From: JANNRR01 sp043736155
GTDB lineage: Bacteria > Pseudomonadota > Alphaproteobacteria > Rhodobacterales > Rhodobacteraceae
Assembly (NCBI GenBank): GCA_043736155.1
Contig: JAYTDA010000073.1
Coordinates: 1 to 13,523 of the forward strand
Direction of reading: 5' to 3'
Length of the DNA stretch: 13,523 nucleotides
In this document: piece by piece, positions 6,025 through 13,523 of the stretch
How the letters are laid out: the number at the start of each line of letters is the position of its first letter
Position numbering within the stretch: the stretch's first letter is position 1
Notes under the pieces: generated by a model
Database searches by the model: none
Seen by the model: the letters and a program-made list of their open reading frames with translations, nothing else
Told to the model about the DNA's origin: nothing
Translations under genes and position numbers: made by a program

Positions 6025-6477
6025 TCATTCAGCCGCAAGGGAAGTGGATGGCGCTGCAGCGCGGGCGCGCAGGCGCGACTGGTAATCATGGGCCTGCCAG
6101 TCGGCGCGAAAGGCCCATTGATCGGCGGGTTGCCGGGCGGCGAGGTCGGCCGGGATCTCCACTGCGTCGAACCCGGCACGGCGCGCCATGGCGTACTGAT
6201 CGGCAATCACCGGCCCTTTGGCATGCAGCCGACCCTTGTAGCCCGCCAGCCGCAACCGGCGCGCCAACGTGAAACCCCGGCCATCGTTGAAGGCGGGAAA
6301 CGCCACGCGGATCAGCGCCACCCGGTCCAGATGTGGCAGCACATCGGCCAAGGCGGCGGTTTGCGGCAGGTCCAGTGTCAGCCCGGAACCGTTACTGCCC
6401 GCCAGCGTCTCGGGGGTCACGCTATCCAGCGTCAGGCTGGCGGGGGTAAAGCCATGGTCGGTGACGATCACGCTCAT
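6025..6477 (-). CDS. DUF934 family protein of the sulfite-reduction operon
   Basis: This is a 150-residue soluble protein of the DUF934 family, often annotated as an oxidoreductase probably involved in sulfite reduction, although no activity is established as far as I know. The family signature is plain: FPAFNDGRGFTLARRLR at residues 60-76 and GPVIADQYAMARRAGFD at about 88-104. The C-terminal 25 residues are Ala/Arg-rich and probably disordered. Its ATG overlaps the stop of cysH (ATGA), and AGGAGA lies about eight bases upstream, inside cysH, so the two are translationally coupled. DUF934 genes usually sit beside a siroheme sulfite reductase and APS/PAPS reductase, as here, which supports an accessory role in sulfite reduction. 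Catalysis, cofactor delivery and subunit stabilisation are all open possibilities. Confidence 0.88.
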   Translation of the reverse strand: MSVIVTDHGFTPASLTLDSVTPETLAGSNGSGLTLDLPQTAALADVLPHLDRVALIRVAFPAFNDGRGFTLARRLRLAGYKGRLHAKGPVIADQYAMARRAGFDAVEIPADLAARQPADQWAFRADWQAHDYQSRLRARAAAPSTSLAAE

Positions 6478-7215
6478 GCTGCATTCTCCTGAGGGGCGGA
6501 CAGGGGGATGCGTGCCGCCTGGCCGTTGATGAAATGGATGCCGCATTCGGTCTTGGCCTGGCCACGCCAGCGCCCCGAACGCGGGTCTTCGCCTGCGGCA
6601 ACCGGCGAGGTGCAGGGGGCACAGCCGATCGACGGGTAGCCCCTGGCCACCAGCGGGTGACGGGGCAGGCGGTTGTTGATCATGTAATCGGCGATATCCT
6701 CGCGGCCCCAATGGGCCAGCGGGTTGACTTTGATCCGCAGATCGCCGTCGGCCTCAAAGAAATCAAGTGCTGCGCGGGTTGCACCCTGGAACCGTTTGCG
6801 CCCGGTGATCCAGGCGCCGTAAGGGGCCAAAGCCCGCTCCAGCGGTTCGGTCTTGCGGATCGCACAGCAGGCGTCGGTGTTGAAAAGATGCAGCGTGTTG
6901 TCGGGGTCTTCAAACGCCAGGGTTTTCGGGTTGGCCTTGACGGTGATGATGTTGGAAAGCCCCAGCTTGTCCGCCACCTCGGCCTGATAGGCCAGGGTTT
7001 CGGCAAACAGCATCTCGGTGTCGATGAACAGCACCGGGGTGTTGCGATCAACGATGGAGACCATGTGCAGCAGCACCACCGATTCCGCACCGAACGACGA
7101 GACCAGCGCGATCTTGCCAACCTGCGGGTCATGCAAAGCCCGGTCCAGCACCGCTGTTGCCGCATGGTGGCGGTAGCGTTGGTTCAACTGTTCAACCCGA
7201 TAGGAAACCGGCGCG

Positions 7216-7226
<11 letters not shown>
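6474..7226 (-). CDS. cysH: Adenylylsulfate (APS) reductase, assimilatory, [4Fe-4S] type
   Basis: This enzyme reduces adenylylsulfate to sulfite and AMP with thioredoxin or glutaredoxin as donor. The 250-residue protein has the nucleotide-binding loop SSFGAES (43-49), FIDT (67-70), TGRKRFQG (141-148) and the catalytic C-terminal KTECGIH with Cys228. Cys120-Cys121 together with Cys202 and Cys205 (GCAPCT) make the CC...CxxC set that binds a [4Fe-4S] cluster. Enzymes with this set use APS, whereas E. coli-type PAPS reductases lack it. So the organism probably skips APS kinase in assimilation. The start is secure, with GGAAGGA about seven bases upstream. The gene overlaps the end of cysI by 11 bases and the start of the DUF934 gene by four, a tightly coupled arrangement. 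Confidence 0.95.
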
Positions 7227-8886
<1,660 letters not shown>

Positions 8887-8905
8887 GGGCGGCTCTTGGT
8901 TCGGG

Positions 8906-8965
8906 AGAGTCGGGGCATACCCCGACCTACGGGTGGAGGTGTAGGTCGGGGCCTGCCCCGACTCT
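8906..8965. repeat. Bipartite palindromic (REP-like) element in the cys operon
   Basis: Two 25-base arms (8906-8930 and 8941-8965) are inverted copies with two mismatches, around a 10-base centre. Each arm is also a hairpin by itself: GTCGGGG-CATA-CCCCGAC on the left and GTCGGGG-CCTG-CCCCGAC on the right, both 7-bp stems with 4-base loops. The RNA can therefore fold as two small hairpins or one long one. It lies three bases past the DUF2849 stop and nine bases before the cysI ribosome site. This layout resembles REP/BIME elements. I recall GTAGGTCGGGG-type repeats as recurrent in Rhodobacteraceae spacers, but could not check copy number. Confidence 0.75.
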
Positions 8966-8968
8966 GGT

Positions 8969-9271
8969 TCAGACGTTCTCGGCCTGTTTGCCGTGCTTGT
9001 AGTTGGAGGGGCCACGGGTGCGGAACGCCTCGCGGAAATGGATGGGTTCAGGGCCGTTTGGCCCGGCTTTGGCATCGGCGAGATAAACGCCGACCACGAT
9101 GTCTTTCTGCCGTGCGGCAAACAGTTCGCGGATGGTGCCATGCGCCTCATCCTCGATCAGTTCGGCCTCATGGTGATGACGGGTCCAGCGGTCATCGGCG
9201 GTCAGGTACACCGCGTCACCGAGCAGCAGGTCATTGGCGGTGACGACTTTGGCGGTAAAGGCGCGGCTCAT
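8969..9271 (-). CDS. DUF2849 family protein of the cys operon
   Basis: This is a 100-residue soluble protein matching what I know of DUF2849, a small family found beside siroheme sulfite reductase genes in alphaproteobacteria; no function is established. The N-terminal half (MSRAFTAKVVTANDLLLGDAVYL) is followed by ARWTR-like residues DDRWTRHHHEAELIED at about 26-41, with three consecutive histidines. The C-terminal half has VGVYLADAKAGPNGPEPIHF and a strongly basic tail. The ATG overlaps the cysG stop (ATGA), and an excellent AAGGAGG sits nine bases upstream, within cysG. Being locked between siroheme synthase and the siroheme enzyme suggests help in siroheme or cluster delivery, or in sulfite reductase assembly. 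That is inference. The family call is by recall of context and sequence style, not by alignment. Confidence 0.82.
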   Translation of the reverse strand: MSRAFTAKVVTANDLLLGDAVYLTADDRWTRHHHEAELIEDEAHGTIRELFAARQKDIVVGVYLADAKAGPNGPEPIHFREAFRTRGPSNYKHGKQAENV

Positions 9272-10656
9272 CGGGTGGCCTCCTTCAGGGTTGGCATGGT
9301 TTGCGTGGCGGCGCGCGGGGCAAGGCCATACAGCAGCACCACCGGCCCGGTCAGACCGGCGGCGGCATCGGGAAGGCCCAGCAGGGTGGTGGCGATGGTG
9401 CGCTGATCCGGGCGCGAGACATTTTCCACCAGCGTCACCGGGGTATCGGCGGCGGCCCCGTGCATCAACAGGCGGCCTTGCAGAAACCGCGCGGCGCGTT
9501 TGGCCATGTAGACCGCCGCCACTTCACCGGGGCGGGCCAGCGCTTTCCAGTCCTGTTCGGCGAAGCCGTCGACATCATGCCCGGTCAGGAACCGCACCGA
9601 GGCATTGCGGCCCCGGCTGGTCAGGCTTTGGCCGAGGGAGGCTGCGGCGGCGGTGGCTGCGGTGATGCCGGGCACGATGGAATAGCCGATGCCGGCGGCT
9701 TCCAGCGCCGCGATCTCTTCCTCCAGCCGGCCGAACATTCCGGCATCGCCGGATTTCAGCCGCACGACATGCTGGCCTTGGGCGGCATGGTGGGTCAACA
9801 GGTCATTGATGGTCGATTGATCCGTCGAGGGGCCAAAGCCCTCCTTGCCGACATCCAGAATCACTGCCTCGCGCCGCGCCAGTTCCAGAATGGGTGCTGC
9901 GATCAGGCGGTCATGGATCACCACATCGGCAGCGTCCAGCGCCTTGCGGGCGCGCAGGGTAAGAAGTTCGGGATCCCCCGGGCCTGCACCGACAAAGGTC
10001 ACATGACCGGGCGCAGAACTCGCCGCCAGATGCTGGTCCAGCAGGTTCTGCAGCGCCAGGATCAGGGCGGTTTCACCATTTGTTGCCATGGCGCGCGGGC
10101 CGGTTTCGCCAAAATAGTCGGCCCAGAAGGCACGGCGGCGCAAACCGCGGGGCAGGGCCTCGGCTTTGGCGCGGAACGCTTTGGCAAGGCGGGCAAGGGT
10201 GCCGAGCACCGGCGACAGCCGCGCCTCGATATCGGCCTTGATCACCCGGGCCAGCACCGGGGCACTGCCTTCGGTGCCGATCGCCACCACCAAAGGGTCG
10301 CGGTCGATGATGGCGGGGGTCAGGAACTGGCTGTCGGCCAGATTGTCGACAATATTGACCAAAGCCCCTTCGGCGCGGGCGATCGCGGCGGTACGGGCAT
10401 CCTCGGCGGCGTTTTCAGTGGCGGCATAGACCAGCGCTGCACCGGTAGCGTCCCCGGCCTGAAACGCGCGGCGGATCAGGGTAAGTTTGCCGGAGGCAGC
10501 AAAGGCTTCGATCTCGGGCAGGGCTTCCAGCGCAAAAACCGTGATGTGGCCGGTGGTTTTCAACAGCAGACGCAGTTTGGCAACGGCGGCATCGCCCCCA
10601 CCCGCCACCTGCAACCGGCGGTTTTCAACATCCAGAAAGATCGGAAAGTGGTGCAT
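9268..10656 (-). CDS. cysG: Siroheme synthase (multifunctional CysG)
   Basis: The enzyme makes siroheme from uroporphyrinogen III: C-terminal SAM-dependent bis-methylation to precorrin-2, then N-terminal dehydrogenation and iron insertion. The 462-residue length equals that of enterobacterial CysG (about 457). The N-terminal domain has the NAD loop GGGDAAVAK (19-27) and NIVD with Asp104, the position of the catalytic Asp in Salmonella CysG. A linking dimerisation region covers about 150-205. The methyltransferase half shows VGAGPGDPELLTL (222-234), HDRL (248-251), RLKSGDAGMFGR (299-310) and VPGITAATAAA (328-338). I chose ATG 10656 because MHHFPIFLDV matches the usual CysG N-terminus; a start at 10707 would add 17 atypical residues and begin almost on top of the predicted -10 site. 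It is the first gene of the operon and provides the cofactor for the downstream sulfite reductase. Confidence 0.94.
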   Translation of the reverse strand: MHHFPIFLDVENRRLQVAGGGDAAVAKLRLLLKTTGHITVFALEALPEIEAFAASGKLTLIRRAFQAGDATGAALVYAATENAAEDARTAAIARAEGALVNIVDNLADSQFLTPAIIDRDPLVVAIGTEGSAPVLARVIKADIEARLSPVLGTLARLAKAFRAKAEALPRGLRRRAFWADYFGETGPRAMATNGETALILALQNLLDQHLAASSAPGHVTFVGAGPGDPELLTLRARKALDAADVVIHDRLIAAPILELARREAVILDVGKEGFGPSTDQSTINDLLTHHAAQGQHVVRLKSGDAGMFGRLEEEIAALEAAGIGYSIVPGITAATAAAASLGQSLTSRGRNASVRFLTGHDVDGFAEQDWKALARPGEVAAVYMAKRAARFLQGRLLMHGAAADTPVTLVENVSRPDQRTIATTLLGLPDAAAGLTGPVVLLYGLAPRAATQTMPTLKEATR

Positions 10657-10695
10657 GCTGGGTCCATATGCCGGAATGGCGGCTATTTCTCCACC

Positions 10696-10732
10696 AATAT
10701 AGGACATTTTCCCGGTTTGGGGCTAGTAGCCC
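10696..10732 (-). promoter_or_regulatory. Putative cys operon promoter with palindrome at the -35 position
   Basis: On the minus strand TATATT (10701-10696, 5 of 6 to the -10 consensus) lies about 40 bases before the cysG start. The -35 position has no recognisable hexamer. Instead it is covered by a perfect 13-base palindrome, GGGCTA-G-TAGCCC (10720-10732), centred about 37 bases before the expected transcription start. A good -10 with an absent -35 overlapped by a palindrome is typical of a promoter that needs, or is blocked by, a bound regulator. Confidence 0.45.
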
Positions 10733-10760
10733 TTGCTGATAAGGATGATTGTTCTGTAAT
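10733..10760 (+). promoter_or_regulatory. Putative promoter of the Lrp/AsnC regulator gene
   Basis: TTGCTG (10733-10738, 3 of 6) and TGTAAT (10755-10760, 5 of 6) are 16 bases apart. Transcription would begin near 10767, about 39 bases before the regulator's ATG. The -10 hexamer overlaps the first GTTCTG half-site (10751-10756), which would permit autorepression. Confidence 0.4.
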
Positions 10761-10791
10761 GCTGGCTGCGCAGAACCTGTGTTCTGCAAAG
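10750..10791. promoter_or_regulatory. Repeated GTTCTG half-sites: probable autoregulatory operator
   Basis: Three copies of one half-site occur: GTTCTG (10751-10756), CAGAAC inverted (10771-10776) and GTTCTG (10781-10786). The last two make a perfect inverted repeat, GCAGAAC-CTGT-GTTCTGC (10770-10787). The first and third belong to 12-base direct repeats, TGTTCTGTAATG (10750-10761) and TGTTCTGCAAAG (10780-10791), identical at 10 of 12 positions and 30 bases apart, about three DNA turns. Spacing on one face of the helix suits the multimeric Lrp/AsnC family. Confidence 0.5.
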
Positions 10792-10805
10792 CGGGGAAAA
10801 AGCGA

Positions 10806-11267
10806 ATGGCCTTCCGGCTGGATGAGATGGATCGGAAAATTCTTGGCGAGTTGCAGGAAGATGCCAGCCAGTCGCTGGATGAAATTGCCCGAAAAGTCGG
10901 CTCCAGCAAGACCCCGGTGTGGAACCGCATCCGCAAGTTGCGCGATGCCGGGGTGGTGCTGCGCCAGACCGCGGTGCTGGATCCGGAAGCGCTGGGGCTG
11001 GAAGCCTGTTTCTTTGTGCTGATCCGGACATCGGAGCACGAGGCCGAGTGGCAGAAGAAATTCCTGAAGGTGCTGCAGGAGCGCCCCGAAGTGATGGAGG
11101 CGCACCGGCTGGCCGGCGACATCGACTATATCCTGAAAGTGCGGGTCGCCAATGCCCGGGCCTATGACACGTTTTATCAGGCGCTGATTTCGGAAGTGCG
11201 GATCTATAACGTGACGGCACTGCTGAGCATGGAAGAGATCAAGTCGACGACGATGCTGCCATTGTAA
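10806..11267 (+). CDS. Lrp/AsnC family transcriptional regulator
   Basis: This is a DNA-binding regulator of the feast/famine family. The 153-residue protein is of standard length. Its N-terminal winged helix-turn-helix runs from LDEMDRKILGELQEDA to SLDEIARKVGSSKTPVWNRIRKLRDAGV (residues about 5-50). A RAM ligand-binding domain spans about 65-145, including VMEAHRLAGDIDYILKVRV (96-114). These proteins form dimers to octamers and often sense amino acids. The ATG at 10806 is preceded by GGGGA eight bases upstream. It is transcribed away from the sulfur operon across a shared spacer with palindromic half-sites, the classic arrangement for a local regulator that also controls its own gene. Its effector is not readable from sequence; cysteine or a sulfur-containing amino acid is a reasonable guess. 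The gene is monocistronic and convergent with the P450. Confidence 0.95.
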   Translation: MAFRLDEMDRKILGELQEDASQSLDEIARKVGSSKTPVWNRIRKLRDAGVVLRQTAVLDPEALGLEACFFVLIRTSEHEAEWQKKFLKVLQERPEVMEAHRLAGDIDYILKVRVANARAYDTFYQALISEVRIYNVTALLSMEEIKSTTMLPL

Positions 11268-11548
11268 AGGCCCGGCGTCCGGTTGGAACCGGGGCGAAGG
11301 GCTCCCGCCCGTCGTCGCGGCAAGGGCCGCTCCTCCCGTTGGGCCCGGCGCCGCTGCGCGGCGTGAAGGGAAAAGGGAGGATGCTGGGGAGGCGTTTGAC
11401 GGGCAAAGCTGCCCTTCAAAGCGCCAGTGCAAGGGTCTGGGCGAGTCGCGCCCGCCTCAAGGACGGCTGCGCCGCCGCCTTTGGCGGTCGCGCGAGGCGC
11501 GATCCTTGACCCGGGCCCGACTCACCCGGGAAAGGAGAGCGGGAGCCG
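11268..11548. other. Highly structured GC-rich spacer between convergent genes
   Basis: No gene is recognisable. The spacer is packed with inverted repeats. One is CGCCGC-TGC-GCGGCG (11349-11363). A second runs from 11391 to 11425: GGCG and TTTGA, then GGGCA-AAGC-TGCCC, then TCAAA and CGCC, with one mismatch and one bulge. The third is the long nested structure at 11443-11523, listed separately. GGGAGG (11375-11380) can also pair with CCTCCC (11334-11339). The spacer may act as a two-way terminator, a small RNA or a repeat-element cluster. Confidence 0.5.
11443..11523. repeat. Long imperfect inverted repeat enclosing two further hairpins
   Basis: Arms of 21 bases (11443-11463 and 11503-11523) are complementary at 18 of 21 positions. 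Seven of those are the uninterrupted inner pairs TCAAGGA/TCCTTGA. Between them lie CCGCC-TTT-GGCGG (11475-11487) and directly after it TCGCGC-GAG-GCGCGA (11488-11502), both perfect. As RNA this gives a closing stem with two inner stem-loops, a three-way-junction shape. Confidence 0.6.
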
Positions 11549-12736
11549 TCAGTCCGCTTTTAGCCAAAGGTGGTCGAGGCCGTGAAAATGGTAGATGTCG
11601 CGGTAGGTGGGCGGCTCTGCCAGTCGCAGGCGGGGCAGGCGGGCAAACAGGATCGGCAGCGCCACCTGCAGTTCCAGCCGGGCCAGTGGCGCACCGACGC
11701 AGAAATGCAGGCCGGCACCGAAGGCCAGATGCGGCTTTTTTACCGGCCGGGCCGGGTTGAACCGGTGCGGGTCATCAAAACTGTCGGGGTCGCGCCCGGC
11801 GGCGGCAAGCAGACAGCCGACCTGGTCACCGGGCTGAAAGCGGTGACCCATCACCGCGACCGGCTCGTAGGCGTAGCGGGTAAAGAGATGCAGCGGCGGG
11901 TCGTGGCGCAGAATCTCTTCAACGGTTTCTGCCACCGCATCGGGCATCAGCCATGCCGGGTCAGCGCCGCTTTGCAACAGCGCCTTGACGCCGTTGCCGA
12001 TGGTGTGAACCGTGGCTTCATGCCCGGCATTCAACAAGAGGATGCAGGTGGCAATCAATTCATCGGTCGACAGCTTTTCCCCGGCTTCTTCGGCGGCGAT
12101 CAGATGGGTAATCAAGTCATCGGCGGGGGCGGCGCGGCGGCGGGCGATGTAATGGTGCAGGAAATCGGTGAAGGCGAGGGTAGCCGCCACGGCGCGGTCT
12201 TCGACGGCGCGGCTGCGGCCCCGGACATACATCTGCACCATGGAGTTGGACCATGTCAGCAGGTCGGGGGCCATCTCTTCCGGCACCCCCAGCAACCGGG
12301 CGATGATGATCACCGGCAGCTTTTGCGCGAAATGCGGCAAGAGGTCGAATGGACCGCGGGGCAGGGCATCGATCAGCTGATGGCTGAGCGCCGCAATCTC
12401 CGGGGCCAGTGCCTGGATCCGCCGCGAGGTAAAGGCGCGCAGCACCAGACCGCGCAGCCGGGTGTGGCTAGGCGGTTCCAGTTCCAGCATCGAATGGGCT
12501 TCGACCTTGTAGAACGGCTGCAGATGGTCGGGCACCGGGGTGACGCGGGAGGCAGGGGTTTCGCGGCCAAAGCGGCGGTCGCGCAGGATCATCGAATTGG
12601 CGGCATGGGACGTGGCGACTGGCAGGTCATAGTCTTGCCAGTAGACGATCGGGCCAAGGCTGCGGGCGCGGTCGTAGAACGGATAGGGGTTCTGCACGAA
12701 GCCCGGGTCATTCGGCGACTGGCGGATGGTCTGCAT
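11549..12736 (-). CDS. Cytochrome P450
   Basis: This is a soluble bacterial heme-thiolate monooxygenase of 395 residues, a normal length for class I P450s. Key motifs are intact. The I-helix oxygen-activation segment is AGHEAT (237-242), with Glu in place of the usual Asp, which is common. The ExxR pair is Glu274-Arg277 (EILR). The heme loop is FGAGLHFCVG (339-348) with Cys346 as iron ligand. The ATG at 12736 comes one base after the tpiA stop; the frame extends to 12769, but that would overlap tpiA by 32 bases. No purine-rich ribosome site precedes the ATG, so translation probably relies on ribosomes ending tpiA. No ferredoxin gene is adjacent. The substrate is unknown, and pairing with a glycolytic gene gives no clue to it. 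Confidence 0.95.
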   Translation of the reverse strand: MQTIRQSPNDPGFVQNPYPFYDRARSLGPIVYWQDYDLPVATSHAANSMILRDRRFGRETPASRVTPVPDHLQPFYKVEAHSMLELEPPSHTRLRGLVLRAFTSRRIQALAPEIAALSHQLIDALPRGPFDLLPHFAQKLPVIIIARLLGVPEEMAPDLLTWSNSMVQMYVRGRSRAVEDRAVAATLAFTDFLHHYIARRRAAPADDLITHLIAAEEAGEKLSTDELIATCILLLNAGHEATVHTIGNGVKALLQSGADPAWLMPDAVAETVEEILRHDPPLHLFTRYAYEPVAVMGHRFQPGDQVGCLLAAAGRDPDSFDDPHRFNPARPVKKPHLAFGAGLHFCVGAPLARLELQVALPILFARLPRLRLAEPPTYRDIYHFHGLDHLWLKAD

Positions 12737-12737
12737 T

Positions 12738-13490
12738 TCAGGCAGCGGACAGGGCCGCGATGATGGCACCGAAATCAGCGGCTTTCAGCGATGCCCCGCC
12801 GACCAGCGCGCCGTCGACATTGGCGACGGCGAAGATTTCGGCGGCATTCGAAGGTTTGACCGATCCGCCGTACAGCAGGCGGAAGTCCTCAGCTGCGGCA
12901 CCGAACCGGGCAATCAGGCGGGCGCGCAGGTCATCATGCACTTCGGCGATTTCGGCCAGGGTCGGGGTGCGGCCGGTGCCGATGGCCCAGACCGGTTCAT
13001 AGGCGACGACGGTGTTGGCGGGTGTGGCGGTATCGGGGACTGACCCGGCCAGTTGCGCGCCTACCACGGCGAGGGTCCGGCCGGCATCGCGGTCGGCCCC
13101 GGTTTCACCGACGCAGATCACCGCGATCAGGCCTGCGGCGTGGGCGGCGGCGGCCTTGGCACGGACCAGAGCATCGCTTTCAGCGTGGTCGGCGCGGCGT
13201 TCGGAATGGCCGAGGATCACGTAGGCAGCCCCGGCATCGCGCAGCATTGCCGCGGAAATGTCGCCGGTATGGGCACCGGCGGGGTTCGGGTGGCAATCCT
13301 GGCCGCCGATCCGGAACGGCGCTTTGGCCTGACCAATCCGGCAGGCCAGTTGCGCCAGCAGTGTGGCGGGCGGGCAGATCAGCACCTGACAGGCGGGTGC
13401 GGGGTGGGCGGCAGCGAGGGCGTCGATCTCGGCCAGCGATGCCGCAAGGCCGTTCATTTTCCAGTTTCCGGCAGCAAGTTTGGCCCGCAT
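12738..13490 (-). CDS. tpiA: Triosephosphate isomerase
   Basis: The enzyme interconverts dihydroxyacetone phosphate and glyceraldehyde 3-phosphate in glycolysis, gluconeogenesis and related carbon cycles. The 250-residue TIM barrel has all active-site residues: Asn9 and Lys11 in AGNWKMNG, the electrophile His95 in ILGHSERR, and the catalytic base Glu165 in VAYEPVWAIGTG. Loop 6 follows directly. Phosphate-binding LYGGSVKPSNA is at about 206-216 and GALVGGASL at 227-235. The start is supported by GGGAGAG (13502-13496), five bases upstream. The short stretch to the window end shows no gene, so the promoter or an upstream neighbour lies outside. It is followed after one base by the P450 gene, so the two probably share a transcript. 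Confidence 0.97.
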   Translation of the reverse strand: MRAKLAAGNWKMNGLAASLAEIDALAAAHPAPACQVLICPPATLLAQLACRIGQAKAPFRIGGQDCHPNPAGAHTGDISAAMLRDAGAAYVILGHSERRADHAESDALVRAKAAAAHAAGLIAVICVGETGADRDAGRTLAVVGAQLAGSVPDTATPANTVVAYEPVWAIGTGRTPTLAEIAEVHDDLRARLIARFGAAAEDFRLLYGGSVKPSNAAEIFAVANVDGALVGGASLKAADFGAIIAALSAA

Positions 13491-13523
13491 CGATGCTCTC
13501 CCGTTGAATGGGGCAGATATGGA

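Noticed and set aside
8887..9150. N-terminal extension of the sulfite reductase up to 9150
   Set aside because: It would read through the palindromic element and the DUF2849 gene in another frame and gives an atypical Arg/Ser/Pro-rich sequence. MYSYSDFDEAF at 8886 is a normal family start.
9301..11022. Long plus-strand open frame (573 codons) opposite cysG that runs into the Lrp gene region
   Set aside because: It is a shadow of the cysG codon bias; it crosses the promoter spacer and overlaps the true Lrp gene in another frame.
11570..12763. Plus-strand open frame (397 codons) opposite the cytochrome P450
   Set aside because: The P450 strand has the ExxR, AGHEAT and heme-Cys motifs. The opposite strand is low in hydrophobic order and unrecognisable.

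Overview
The window looks like a chromosomal segment from a GC-rich alphaproteobacterium of the Rhodobacteraceae type (Rhodobacter, Gemmobacter, Paracoccus and relatives). The evidence is the strong G/C third-position bias, a ferredoxin-NADP reductase that closely resembles the Rhodobacter capsulatus FPR I remember, a cysG-DUF2849-cysI-cysH-DUF934-fpr gene order, and an infC that cannot start at ATG, GTG or TTG. I identified genes by reading translations and recalling families; no database search was run.

Layout from left to right. (1) Positions 1-1576 hold the end of a carbohydrate ABC importer operon: a permease cut by the window edge, then a MalK/UgpC-type ATPase, with a hairpin across its stop codon. 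(2) Positions 1577-3931 are an accessory-looking patch: about 570 bases without a convincing gene, two overlapping genes of unknown function, and a decayed fragment of an IS3-type transposase. (3) infC (minus strand) and a small alanine-rich membrane-anchored protein (plus strand) diverge from a shared promoter region. (4) Positions 5184-10656 form one six-gene minus-strand operon for assimilatory sulfur reduction: siroheme synthase, DUF2849, siroheme sulfite reductase, APS reductase, DUF934 and ferredoxin-NADP reductase. (5) A Lrp/AsnC regulator diverges from that operon, and the space between them carries palindromes and repeated half-sites. (6) After a strongly structured 280-base gap come a cytochrome P450 and tpiA on the minus strand, separated by one base.

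How the sulfur genes fit together: CysH reduces adenylylsulfate to sulfite. CysI reduces sulfite to sulfide using siroheme made by CysG. Fpr can pass NADPH electrons to a ferredoxin that would feed CysI. DUF934 and DUF2849 are uncharacterised companions. The divergent Lrp-type protein is the obvious candidate regulator. ATP sulfurylase genes are not in the window.

I did not find a convincing new defence or mobile system. The items most worth a second look are the bipartite palindromic (REP-like) element inside the cys operon, the operator layout between cysG and the regulator, the unknown two-gene unit at 2148-3417, the folded spacer at 11268-11548, the ATA start of infC, and the coupling of a P450 to tpiA.
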